From: Bacillus sp. T3
GTDB taxonomy: Bacteria; Bacillota; Bacilli; Bacillales; Cytobacillaceae
DNA: 64,000 nt
Assembly (NCBI RefSeq): GCF_033449965.1
Contig: NZ_CP137761.1
Coordinates: 496,001 to 560,000 of the forward strand
Direction: 5' to 3'
Shown one piece after another: positions 1 to 9,058 of this stretch (its first letter is position 1; every line of letters begins with the position of its first letter). The notes under the pieces were generated by a model. That model was not told the DNA's origin, searched no databases, and saw only the letters and a list, made by a program, of their open reading frames with translations. The position numbers and the translations under genes were made by a program.

Positions 1-2
1 AG

Positions 3-447
3 AAAGTAAAAGAAGTGGTCAATGATGATTGGTACAAAAGTATAGGGTTAGTTAATGGAACAAAGGATGACTTCAAACAATGGTTTTCAGCAAGACTGGA
101 AGAAATTTATGCAGGCTATTTAATTCAGCTCATTGCTTCAACTGAGCAGGGGTTGAAAAGAGTTTATGCCGAAATTTTTAACCAGGAATTTGATCTGGAT
201 CGAAATATCATAGCGACCATTATCGTACGTCTAAATGGACAAATGAACATTTCCATTCCACAGAGTGAATACGAACAAATAAGACGGCTAATTACCTTAA
301 GAAATACGTTAATCCATGAAAATTTCCGAGTATCCGCTATTCTACCTGGAAGGGGTAGCGAGCTACACCTTTGTTAAAGATTATATAAAAAGCTATAAAA
401 ATACATTCAAGCAATATTTCAAGGAAATTGAAAGCAAATGTAGTTAG
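3..447 (+). pseudogene. HEPN-like protein, 5'-truncated by window edge, frameshifted
   Basis: The reading frame is already open at the window start, so the N-terminus lies outside. The first frame runs to a stop at 375-377. Its last part holds RNTLIHE, an R-X4-H motif of the kind found in HEPN domains, many of which are RNases in toxin-antitoxin or abortive-infection systems. Removing one base in the CCTGG at about 349-353 restores a frame that continues for some 35 more residues to TAG at 445-447, so the natural protein is longer than the first stop suggests. The family call rests on this motif and a helical, charged composition only. Function is unknown, and the shift may be a sequencing error. 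Confidence 0.5.
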
Positions 448-581
448 GGTGTTGGGGCACGCCCATTATGAACTTTTAATTGAAGCAAAGCTTAGAATGT
501 CGGCAATATTATTTTAACTTTGTCCTCTATCCTTGATACAGATTCGAGAAGTCGTGATAGTGATAATGAAAAAGTGACAAC

Positions 582-606
582 AAAAAAACGCCAGATAATG
601 GCGTTT
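582..606 (-). terminator. Rho-independent terminator of the small LEA-like gene
   Basis: Stem AAACGCCA (586-593) pairs with TGGCGTTT (599-606) around a five-base loop. On the minus strand it is followed by a run of T (A582-588 on the plus strand). It lies just past the stop codon of the minus-strand gene at 628-825. Confidence 0.85.
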
Positions 607-627
607 GGTCTGTGTTCATGATGAGTA

Positions 628-825
628 TTATCGGTTGTTGTTTTTGTTGTTGCCAGTTAAATTATTTACAACATTCTTAGTAGCATCAACCGTGTTCATT
701 GCGATCTTTTCCGTAGTTTCTAAAGCGTTATGCATGGTTTCAAAAGCAGAGCCTGCTGTGTTCTTTAAACTTTCTGCGACACCTTGGTTATTTTGTTGAT
801 CCTTATTATTTTTTTGATTAGCCAT
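628..825 (-). CDS. Small Asn/Gln-rich LEA-like protein
   Basis: Encodes 65 residues with Asn/Gln/Lys-rich ends and a central amphipathic stretch (about residues 17-55) with repeated heptad-like A/T/V patterns, such as ETTEKIAMNTVDATKNVV. This resembles late-embryogenesis-abundant or small spore/stress proteins. There is no signal peptide or membrane segment. The start is supported by a GGAGGTGAG Shine-Dalgarno just upstream (829-838), and an intrinsic terminator follows the stop. Single-gene unit. I do not recognise a named orthologue. A protective or spore-associated role is a guess from composition. Confidence 0.7.
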   Translation of the reverse strand: MANQKNNKDQQNNQGVAESLKNTAGSAFETMHNALETTEKIAMNTVDATKNVVNNLTGNNKNNNR

Positions 826-943
826 TTAGTCTCACCTCCTAAACAGCCATAGGATATGTATTATTACGATAATTATTCAGATGAACATTCAATTAAGGAA
901 CGACTGCATAAGCCTTCCGAAGAGCTTTAATAAATAGATTTGG

Positions 944-988
944 AACGTGGGTACGATTCTTCTTTTTGGTTAGGAGGACCGTACCCAC
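944..988. repeat. Inverted repeat downstream of the comK-like gene
   Basis: GTGGGTACG and CGTACCCAC face each other across a ~26-base loop between two minus-strand genes. There is no T-run on either side, so it is not a standard terminator. It could be a weak transcription end or an operator. Confidence 0.4.
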
Positions 989-1019
989 ATTTCGAAACAC
1001 TTGATTGTTTTAGTTTCTA

Positions 1020-1860
1020 TTACTTTTTGGCGTGTAAAAGGTTTAGGATTGCAAATTTTATGGCGGTTTCTCGATTGTCCTGCTGTTCCGCCATTCCGCT
1101 TTTAGCATTCGGCCCGTCTTTTTCGAAATCTTCCTGATGAAAGGCTAAAGAATACATCATTCCATTTTGTAATGTAAATAATTTAAGCGTGTACTGCTTC
1201 CCTTTGTAGTTGTACTGTTCAATTTGTTCCACAAAAGTGATTGAATGGAAGGTGATATCACTCTTCAACTCTTTTCCCTCTTGCCTGCCTTCTTGCTTTT
1301 TCTGTTGAATGGATTTTGCTTTTTTACGCTTATGTACGTGTTCTTTTGTTGGATAAAGAAATAATTTTGTATGAGGGTCTGCAATAACAGAGATCGGATC
1401 TTTGCCTATTCCAACCGTAATATCTCTTAGTTGTTTTGCACAATGAAGTTTGTGATTGAAGGATGAAAGGAGCGGCGCAACCTCAAGGACATAGCCATTT
1501 TTAAAAATGACATTTGTTCGTCTACCATTTTGCGTCGTTCTGTAAACTTGATTCGGATTGATCCAAATTTTTGTATCTGTTGCCAATTTAGTTGGTAGAA
1601 TACAAATTCCTAGAATCGGGTTAACCATCACCTGGATACATGTTAATATCGCCGAGGATTTCTCTTGCTGACTTCTTGGCACCACTAAGGTTAAATCCGT
1701 TCATTTTAATACTATTTTCTAGAATTTGAGTAGGGGATAAATTAACCAGGAATGTACTCTCCACTTCGTTTATGATCGAACAAGGATTGCCAAATTGATC
1801 ATAATGCTCCACCATAAAATTAAGCTGTTGATTGATTAGATAAAGATCTTTAATTTCCAC
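1020..1860 (-). pseudogene. ComK-like competence regulator with C-terminal extension, one frameshift
   Basis: Two overlapping frames together give a protein that aligns with ComK, the DNA-binding master regulator of competence. The first part has FLVNLSPTQIL (compare FYVNMKPLQIV in Bacillus subtilis ComK). The second has MVNPILGICILPT (compare MVDPSNQIFLFPT), then a region ending TKLFLYP (compare FMLYPKE). The frames meet at CCAGG near 1634-1638, and one base too many separates them. The probable start is GTG at 1860 behind AAGGAAG, not the upstream ATG. After the ComK-like region come about 100 further residues, first Lys/Gln-rich and then a predicted beta-rich segment, absent from the 192-residue B. 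subtilis protein. It may be intact in the organism. Whether it activates competence genes is unknown. Confidence 0.7.
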
Positions 1861-1899
1861 TAGGTCACTTCCTTTAATTGGTTTTGGGTATGAAAACAC

Positions 1900-2330
1900 T
1901 TGGCTAAGGAGTGGCAGGATGACATAGGAATGTTTTTACTATGTTTACATTTTTATCACCCACTTTCAGTATGTGTTTACTTAGATTAATGGCAGCATGA
2001 TGGTTAGATTGTGATAAGAAATTGATGGCGCGACAATGGTTAAGGGCTTTCAGTTGTAGGTAGTATTGTAGTGATCTTAGAGGACTGGAGTATGAATGAA
2101 CATAGATCGAACCAGTGATTGGTATAATAATATATTAGTATTATTTTACTTAAATGTTTATTAATTCAAATCATAACACACTGGTCCAATCGAAAATATG
2201 GAAATTATTGTCCAAAATTAGTCAGAATTATGAATGAATTTAGACTAAGGCGACTATTAAATTTACATTTGACGGGAAAAACCTGCAATTCATAAAGAAA
2301 TGAATAGTTATTTTAATAAGTAAAGGATTG
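1900..2330. other. Intergenic region upstream of the comK-like gene
   Basis: About 430 bases without a convincing gene. It is AT-rich with scattered short repeats. It must hold the minus-strand promoter of the comK-like gene, but I cannot pick one box with confidence. Confidence 0.5.
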
Positions 2331-2371
2331 AAAATCGCCGATTCAATTTTCTTATTTGAATCGGCGATTTA
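2331..2371. terminator. Bidirectional terminator of the phosphodiesterase gene
   Basis: AAATCGCCGATTCAA (2332-2346) pairs perfectly with TTGAATCGGCGATTT (2356-2370). The stem is flanked by A and T runs, so it can work on both strands. A decayed copy of this hairpin recurs near 8857-8890. Confidence 0.85.
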
Positions 2372-2375
2372 TTAT

Positions 2376-3356
2376 TCATTTTTTATTAAAATGGGGTGCA
2401 ATCCTATCAATGCGATTCGTCCATATTCCTCCATTATAATTCTTTGGAAGACGATCCAAGTCGGTTATGGAATCAAAGCCCTCTGACCATTCACCATCAC
2501 CTGCAACAAGGATCACTCGTGTATTGGCAGCTTCCATTCTATCGAGAAACTTAGAGGGGAATCCCCATAAATATGGAGCGTACTTTTCAGGGATATGGAG
2601 CTCGGTGTTTTGACAAGCGGGTGGTACATAACCTGTCCAACCAGTGGCTATGTATGGAAGGAGGCAGCTTTTCATCGTATCCATAGACATGACTCGAAGT
2701 TTAGGAAGCTTCTCCTTTACGACTTTAATCGGTTCATTGTCCCCATAAACCGTAATCAATTTTTGTTGTTCCTGTGGTAATTCATCTAGGTAGAGAGCAA
2801 GCAGTTTTCCATCTTCCTTCCGATTGCTTTTTATATGAATTAACAAATCTTGCTTTGAGAATTGGGATAATACCTCTGTCATAGATGGCATTAAGCCAAT
2901 TCCTTTGCCGCGGAACTGGTAGGTCTGCCCATCGTCCGCAGTATATCCATAGCCGATGTCCAATTCCTTTAATTCACTCATCGTGTATTGTGATGGCTCG
3001 CCGTTTGCATTTGTTCGACAATCAAGCGTTGCGTCATGAAACACAGCAAATTGATCATCCTTTGTTCGCTTGATATCAAATTCTACTAGATCTGCTCCTT
3101 GTTCGAATGCTGCTTGAATGGAAGAAAGGGTATTCTCGAGATAAGGATGTTCAGGTTTATAAATACGTTCGGCTGTACATGTATTCCATTTAATTCCTTC
3201 CATACTAAACGTTTGCGCCACGCCACGATGTGCTAGTAACAAAGGTTCCCTGTTTCGATCCTTTGTGAATAGGGATGTGTTATTTAGATAGACAAAAGCT
3301 ATGAAAATAAGGAAAAATATAAGGAGTTTTTTATGTCTTCGCTTTAATTTCTTCAA
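2376..3356 (-). CDS. Membrane-anchored glycerophosphodiester phosphodiesterase
   Basis: GDPD-family enzyme that hydrolyses glycerophosphodiesters to glycerol-3-phosphate and an alcohol. The family motifs are LLAHRG (first catalytic His), DLVEFDIKRTKDD (metal-binding acidic residues) and AVFHD (second His). An N-terminal transmembrane helix (IFFLIFIAFVYL) anchors the catalytic domain outside the membrane. I prefer the TTG start at 3354-3356 because GGAGGAAG sits seven bases upstream. A longer frame begins at 3410 without a ribosome site. The product is about 326 residues, within family size. It has its own terminator and is probably monocistronic. Likely role: recovery of phosphate and glycerol from phospholipid or teichoic-acid turnover (inference). 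Confidence 0.85.
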   Translation of the reverse strand: MKKLKRRHKKLLIFFLIFIAFVYLNNTSLFTKDRNREPLLLAHRGVAQTFSMEGIKWNTCTAERIYKPEHPYLENTLSSIQAAFEQGADLVEFDIKRTKDDQFAVFHDATLDCRTNANGEPSQYTMSELKELDIGYGYTADDGQTYQFRGKGIGLMPSMTEVLSQFSKQDLLIHIKSNRKEDGKLLALYLDELPQEQQKLITVYGDNEPIKVVKEKLPKLRVMSMDTMKSCLLPYIATGWTGYVPPACQNTELHIPEKYAPYLWGFPSKFLDRMEAANTRVILVAGDGEWSEGFDSITDLDRLPKNYNGGIWTNRIDRIAPHFNKK

Positions 3357-3522
3357 AATTTCTTCCTCCAACTGATAGTATACGAATCGATCGATCGTGG
3401 ACTTAATCAATTTAAATATAGCAAATCTTTCACGGAAATATTTTGGTGCTTTTTTGATAATAAATAATTTGTTAAGACTAGATTGGTTTGAGCTAATCCA
3501 TGCTAGATTTATTGAACAGAGC

Positions 3523-3700
3523 CGGACATATGGTTCTTTATTTTGATAAAATACCCTTTCTGCTGACTTATGTGGACACAGGATTCGCTATTTAGATAAA
3601 AACCAATGAATAATGCCAATTGAAGATTAAATAACGAACCTGTTGTCCATTTAGTCTATCAAAATGCCCCTTTTTGCGGAAATAGAGGAACGTATGTCCG
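3523..3700. repeat. 179-bp GGACA...TGTCC palindromic element, copy 1
   Basis: Begins CGGACATA and ends TATGTCCG. It contains an inner inverted pair (GGACACAGGATTCG near 3574 and CGAACCTGTTGTCC near 3635), plus TATTTTGATAAAATA near the left end and a TCTATCAAAA block near the right. The flank from 3481 is also shared with copy 3. The other copies are at 11580, 28853 and 46558. Confidence 0.8.
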
Positions 3701-3751
3701 TTTCCAAAAAGGGGACCAAGGGGACGGTTCTTTTGATTGCCTACATTACTA

Positions 3752-4246
3752 CTAACTTTCTATTTCCATTGCTGTCTTCAATTTTTCCTTAGCCCCAGCT
3801 TTCCAATTTTTCACCGCAGATAATGATACTTGCTCGATCGCCGCGATTTCTTTTGTACCTAGCCCCTGCAAGCAATAATACAGTACCCACTTTGTCTGAT
3901 TTTCGGTCAGCTGACTGCATTTGCAATAGGAAAGTAAGGTATCTTCTTCCAGCGGAACCATTGTGCCCTCATCTACAATATATTCCCATAAATCCTCCAG
4001 GGCTGGAACCTCCCGTTCGTGACGTTTTGTTGACTTCGTCATTTCAGTCAGTAGCTTTCCTTTTATGTAGCTGTAGGCATAACTGGTGAACTCACCTTTG
4101 TCAGGATTGAATCGGCTGTATGCCTCCCATAATGCGATTAAGCCGAGCTGGGAGAACTCTTCTTTATTTTTATAGATGTTCAATTTTCGCATAATGCTGT
4201 GGATCATCGGTGTGTATTGGGTTGAAATTTGTTCAAAGCTTTCCAT
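3752..4246 (-). CDS. Small sigma-70 family RNA polymerase sigma factor
   Basis: A 164-residue protein with a region 2 pattern (about residues 10-75: LIALWEAYSRFNPDKGEFTSYAYSYIKGKL, where the aromatic/charged block is typical of core and -10 binding) and a region 4 helix-turn-helix at the end (GLGTKEIAAIEQVSLSAVKNWKAGAKEKL). It lacks regions 1 and 3, like small sigma factors of the SigH/ECF-like size class in Firmicutes. There is no anti-sigma gene next to it, so regulation is not obvious. The target promoters are unknown. It stands alone between repeat copy 1 and an empty stretch. A short decayed piece of this gene is found near 8818-8853. Confidence 0.8.
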   Translation of the reverse strand: MESFEQISTQYTPMIHSIMRKLNIYKNKEEFSQLGLIALWEAYSRFNPDKGEFTSYAYSYIKGKLLTEMTKSTKRHEREVPALEDLWEYIVDEGTMVPLEEDTLLSYCKCSQLTENQTKWVLYYCLQGLGTKEIAAIEQVSLSAVKNWKAGAKEKLKTAMEIES

Positions 4247-4257
4247 TGGTAATCCCT

Positions 4258-4570
4258 TCAGAAAGCGCGCTTTGTCCTTGTATTCCTGGGTACATTTACC
4301 ATAATAGAATGGGCGAGTTGCATCACCATTAGGAAAATCGATTTTGGTGTGGAAAAACCTCTTATTATCTGGAAATGGGGTTCAAAATTGAGTTTTGGTA
4401 GGGAGAATTGGGATTTTGGCTGGATTAGAGGGTTTTGCAGTAAAGGAAACAGCGGCATACTGAATAAGGGAAGCAGGGCGACGGTTCCTGATTATGTTAT
4501 AATATGAATAAAATAAAGTGGTGTTTGGTTTGTTCGTCATCGATAAAATAAAGCTTTAGGATGTGGGCTT
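4258..4570. other. Intergenic region between divergent sigma and Crp/Fnr genes
   Basis: About 310 bases separating two divergent genes, so both promoters should be here. A GCGACGGTTCCTG string resembles the GGGACGGTTCTT-type oligonucleotide seen at other gene ends in the window. I see no RNA or further gene. Confidence 0.4.
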
Positions 4571-5248
4571 ATGTTAACCGAAGAGGAGAATCAATTTATT
4601 CAGGAATGCATTCCTTTTTACGCTCATTTAAATATCGATGAACTAGAGCAGTTGAACCAGGCCATAACGCGACGGTTCTTAACTAAGGGGGATAAACTAT
4701 CACATCTGAATGATAGTTGTAGCGGACTTGTGATTGTTGAGAGTGGTCGAATTCGTGCCTATATTATGTCTGAAGATGGCAGAGAAATTACCCTATTTAG
4801 GCTGCTAGAAAAAGAGATTTGCTTGTTAACCGCATCATGCATGTTTCAAAATGTGAATTTCTCTGTTCAGTTTGAGGTGGAAAAAGAAAGTAAAGTTTTT
4901 TTCATTCCTACTTCCGTATTTGAAGAAATTAGTTCTTACAATATACATGTAAAAGAATATGTGCTGGAGCAGATGACTTCACGATTTTCTAGTGTGATGT
5001 GGGTAATGGAACAGGTCGTTTTTGGAAGCTTATCGAAGCGCGTAGCCGGATTTATTTTAGCACAAACCGCCCTCGAGAATAGTAAGACCTTAACGATCAC
5101 CCATGAAGCGATTGCCAAAAATATCGGATCTGCCCGTGAAGTCGTCTCAAGAATGCTAAAGCATATCGAGAGCGATTGTATTATTCACACAGCCAGAGGA
5201 ACGCTGGTTGTCGATGATATGGAAAAATTAAAAGAATTAGCTAAATAA
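4571..5248 (+). CDS. Crp/Fnr family transcriptional regulator
   Basis: 225 residues. The N-terminal part (about 20-120) is a cyclic-nucleotide-binding-like beta roll (SGLVIVESGRIRAYIMSEDGREITLFRLLEKE). The C-terminal helix-turn-helix (about 170-205) contains ITHEAIAKNIGSAREVVSRMLKHIE, the usual Crp-type recognition pattern. There is no N-terminal cysteine cluster of the FNR type, although single Cys residues at the ICLLTASCMF position are known sensing sites in some Crp/Fnr proteins of this subfamily. It is convergent with the GlcDF-type gene and shares its terminator. A TGTGA...TCACA site upstream of that gene (8500-8514) suggests it as a possible target. The effector is unknown. Confidence 0.85.
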   Translation: MLTEEENQFIQECIPFYAHLNIDELEQLNQAITRRFLTKGDKLSHLNDSCSGLVIVESGRIRAYIMSEDGREITLFRLLEKEICLLTASCMFQNVNFSVQFEVEKESKVFFIPTSVFEEISSYNIHVKEYVLEQMTSRFSSVMWVMEQVVFGSLSKRVAGFILAQTALENSKTLTITHEAIAKNIGSAREVVSRMLKHIESDCIIHTARGTLVVDDMEKLKELAK

Positions 5249-5281
5249 AAAGATGTTGGCCGCGATGACCATCATCTTTTC
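5249..5281. terminator. Bidirectional terminator between convergent genes
   Basis: AAAAGATG...TGG pairs with CCA...CATCTTTT around a short loop, with A and T runs on both flanks. It serves the regulator on the plus strand and the oxidoreductase on the minus strand. Confidence 0.8.
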
Positions 5282-5306
5282 AGTTTTATCCTAATGTTAA
5301 ACAAAT

Positions 5307-8300
5307 TTATAATTTATTTTTAATATACTCGATCATTCTCGGTGTGATATGAGGAATGATTAGTGGCAGCATATTCGGCATTAAGGCATCCATCGTCTTC
5401 GGTAGTAAGTCTGGCATCAATTGTTCCATGTCCTCTGGAAGTGGGCCCACTCTGAGTGAAACCTCCCTGAGCATGTCTGGCATGACTTTTGGCATAATGT
5501 CTGGAACGAGTTTTGGCATCAAGGTTGGCATCATTTTTTCCATCAGATTCAAACCGCCTGGCGTATGCTTCATTGCCTTCATCATTGTCACCATACCCGG
5601 TGGCATATTTTCCATCATTGGTTTAAACAGTGTCGCCATAATATCAGCTAACACTTCTGGTTTCATCAGCACGATGAATTTTTCAAAATAACCCCACATT
5701 TCCATTGAGTAATCGGTCTTGTCTTCAATCGGGTAGCCAAGGCCTTCCATGACAAAGCGGGCCAGGTCTGTGACGTGTAAACCGAGCTTATTTTTATCAT
5801 TGGAGTCACGAAGCTGAACCTGACAGCATGGACATAGCGCCACGACTGTATCCGCTTTGACATCGACTGCCTCTTGCAGGCGCATTCCGCCTAATTTGGG
5901 AGCGACTGGCGTTTCGCCGATTAGGGTCAGCACCGAGCCACAGCAGTAGCCTTGCTCTCGATTGTGTTCCATTTCGACGAGGTCCACACCCGGAATCGCT
6001 TTAAGAAGGTCCCGAGGCGGTTCATAAATTCCTTGTGCTCGCCCGGCGTGGCACGAGTCGTGGAAGGTAATTCGCTTATTAATTTCATTGTTGAACTCAA
6101 GCTTGCCGTCCTTGATCGCCTCAGCCGCGATTTCCGAGTAATGCTTTACTTCAAAGTCGTATTCTATTCCTTTCTTTGCAGCGAGCTCGGCATATAATTC
6201 CTTCCAAACTAAGCCACATGCTGGACAGGAGGTCACGATCGTTTTCGCACCGCGCTTTTTCGCTTCCGCTACATTGTGCTCAAAAATTTCCTCGAATACA
6301 TCCCATTTTCCAGATACCTTCATTGGGATTCCGCAGCATGCCTCGTCGTTACCCATATAGGTAAAATCAACCCCGGCTGCGTCCAATAACCGTACCGATG
6401 CTTCGGCCACATCGGTATTGACGAAGGAAGCTGTACAGCCAGCAAAATAGAGGACCTCGCCCTTATCCTTGATTTTCGCCTTAATATCTTCAGGCACCCA
6501 GTCTGCTCGTTTTTCCTTTTTGCCAGCCCAAATATTTCGTTCGCCCCTAAGGGATGCAGCCATCATTTCAAACGGTGGGAACGTCATCTGTTTATCCTCA
6601 TTTATCAGTGTGCCGCGCAAATCCATCCAGTTATGTTCCACTGGAATATCCAACTGGCAGCGTGTGTTGCACACTTCACAGGTTGTACAAAGTAGGAAGT
6701 TCTTCACCGTATCTGGATTGAATTTTTCCCGTCCAGCAATGACTTCCCGGAGATAATGATATTTTCCTCGTGGTGATTGTGATTCCCAGCCTCGTCCGGC
6801 AAATTGCTCGCAGGATGAAACACAATAGCCGCAGCGCGAACAAGCTGTTGCATAATAGGCAACATCACCTGGGATTCCTTTTTTCTTTCCTTCGCGCACA
6901 GCTTCGCCAAATGGCGCGGTTGCGGCGTTGGCGAACGGTCGGATGAGTGGCTCCAATGTAGAGGCGGTGCCCATCACAGTGTCAATCATGCCGCTGCCTA
7001 TTACCTTATTTGGGTTCAACAAGCCTTTCGGGTCGATCTTTGCTTTATACGATTTTATTTGTGCATAACGATCGGTACCGAACACACTTTTCGCTTCGCG
7101 GCGGAAATAAAGTCCCGGTCGCATAAGCCGAACCACCGTGCTTTTTCGCGATTTCGATGACCGAAAGAGACAAGGCAAAGGCCATATTAAACGCAAAGGT
7201 TCGTTCATCATGTGGAATGAATCCTAATAGAATAACCTTTTCACCCTTGGCGGCCATCCCTTCAAGCACAAAGGAGTGTTTGATTTTTGTATCAATTTCA
7301 TTGAGGACCGCTGCCAAGCTTCTTAATGGGACAACCACCTCGGTTGGAATGATAGAAGGTCCGATTCGTTTAAACCGCATTGGTCTAAATCGTTCCTTCC
7401 ACTCATGCTGAGCCGCCTGTTCAGAAAGCTCCGTCCCTCTATGTTGAACGATGATTCGTTCTAGGTCACGATCGATTGCTCCATGTCTTGATTCTGGATA
7501 AGCGATAAGCATGACAAAGGTTTCAGGTAAATCGGGCTCAGGCTGGCGTTTTTCCTCTTCATAAGCGTGCCCATGACGATGTGGTAGCTTCTTCTTTAAT
7601 TTCATCGACTCTGGATTTAAAAAGGTAATCGACCAAATTGGTAATTTTGCTTCATAGATCGCCGTTAAGGCAGCGCCGAGCTCTTCGTTAGTTTGAAAAG
7701 AAATTAAGCGATGGATTTCTGGTTCCAGTTCTCTAACCTTCATTGTGATTTCCGTAATAATGCCGGTAATACCTTCTAAATCAGCAATATAAAGCTTAAG
7801 CTCTTCACCTGAAAACGTTTTGGATTGTCCGTCTGGTAAAATAACCTTCGCCGCTGTTACATTTTCCTTAAAAACCCCATATTCATAGCCACCGAATCCT
7901 GTGCCACCTTGGGCTAACAAGCCACCGACAGTTGAAGAGGGCAGGGAGGAAGGATACAAAATGAGGTCCAGATCTTCTTTGTTCAGCTGCCTTTGCAGCT
8001 GCTCCCAAATGATGCCGGCCTCCACTGTAACAGTGAGGTTCGATTTGTCGATGGAAATAATCTTGTTCATTCCCGAAATGTCCACGACGATGGCTCCTTC
8101 CTCTGGTAGGACTCCACCAAACCCGGATGTAGACATACCACGAGGAACGAGTTTTATATTTTCGTTGTGCGCTAGTTTAACTAACTCGCTAATTTGTTGT
8201 CCATCCTTTGGACGAACGACTGCGCCAGGAATTCCAACCGGGAGGAAGGGTTTGACCAAGCCCGGCAAAGCGCCAACGTCAAAAGAATACATTTTCCGTT

Positions 8301-8376
8301 CCACTCGATCCGTCCGCACTCTGTCCTGGAACAAATCTACTAATTGCTTCTCTACCTTTTCACCTATTGTTACCAT
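5307..8376 (-). pseudogene. Fused GlcD-GlcF type FAD and Fe-S oxidoreductase, one frameshift
   Basis: The composite protein has about 1,020 residues. Residues ~50-190 form a FAD-binding type 4 domain (PGAVVRPKDGQQ, GGLLAQGGTGFGG). A FAD-linked oxidase C-terminal domain follows to ~420, then two 4Fe-4S clusters (~505-590: CSRCGYCVSSC and CTTCEVCNTRC), then two CCG heterodisulfide-type domains (FAGCTASF...ACCGIPM; FHDSCHAG...GYCCGS). This is the architecture of D-lactate, glycolate or 2-hydroxyacid dehydrogenases that pass electrons to quinone. The frame breaks once, at CCGGG near 7112-7116. Dropping one base gives ATGLYFRREAKS without a gap, so the gene is probably intact. The last ~130 residues are a Met/Pro-rich tail with repeated LMPxLxP units. 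The substrate is unknown. Confidence 0.85.
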
Positions 8377-8499
8377 TGTAATTCCCTCCGAAAAAACGAT
8401 AATTTGTACTACCCTAAAGCTGAAAATCGAAAAAGGATAAATGATATGTTGATATATAAACTTACAGCTTAAGTATCGTTAATCGACAGGTGTGAACTC

Positions 8500-8514
8500 T
8501 GTGATAATGTCACA
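8500..8514. promoter_or_regulatory. Possible Crp/Fnr box upstream of the GlcDF-type gene
   Basis: TGTGATAATGTCACA is a perfect palindrome of TGTGA and TCACA half-sites with five bases between them, about 125 bases upstream of the oxidoreductase start. Known Crp/Fnr sites use these half-sites, usually with six bases between. The Crp/Fnr gene at 4571 is a plausible partner (inference). Confidence 0.45.
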
Positions 8515-8817
8515 AACCAAGAGTCAATATGTTACGGATTTATTACAGTTGGAGAAGCAAGGGGGGATGAGTTAAAAGAGGGTTTTGGGATTGATCCGTC
8601 CTAGTTATTGGTATTACTCCTTTTGGAATGGCAGGTGATCCTAGACTGATGATCTTAAATTACAACCGGATAAGAATTGATCAAGCCCCGTTTCATGTTT
8701 TTAGGGGCAATCTCTTGCTTGTTCTTTTGTCTTGATCGTTAAAGTCATTGTGACACTTAGCTTTTCATACACTATTTTTACAAAGAAGGATTTACTGGTT
8801 TAACAAGGAAGTCATAT

Positions 8818-8958
8818 GTACCTAAAGCCCTGCAAGCAATAGTACAGCACCCAAAAGCCGATTCAATATTCATATTTGAATCGGCAATTTATTTATCTAT
8901 TCATTAAACTTGGGCCCAATCAAATCAATCCGATTCGTCTATATTCCTTCTTATATTG
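8818..8958. pseudogene. Decayed fragments of the sigma factor and phosphodiesterase genes
   Basis: CCCTGCAAGCAATAGTACAG matches the sigma-factor coding region near 3866. It is followed directly by a copy of the GATTCAA...TTGAATC terminator and the last ~60 bases of the phosphodiesterase gene, including the CGATTCGTC stretch. The two parts lie 1.4 kb apart at the original locus and in reverse order, so this is a rearranged, partly deleted duplicate. Confidence 0.65.
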
Positions 8959-9058
8959 TGGGTGTTAAATCCTAAGGAAACAGAGGGAAAGTTCATGCGT
9001 TTTCTTAATTAATGATATTAGCATATCAATTAAGAGGGTTGAGATTTAAATAATCGTG

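Larger units (their letters stand above)
8377..9058. other. Intergenic region with decayed gene fragments
   Basis: About 680 bases without an intact gene. At 8818-8853 the sequence matches part of the sigma-factor gene (3855-3890). At 8855-8958 it matches the 3' end and terminator of the phosphodiesterase gene (2335-2440), with many substitutions and in the opposite order from the originals. It also holds the putative Crp box. I see nothing else. Confidence 0.65.
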
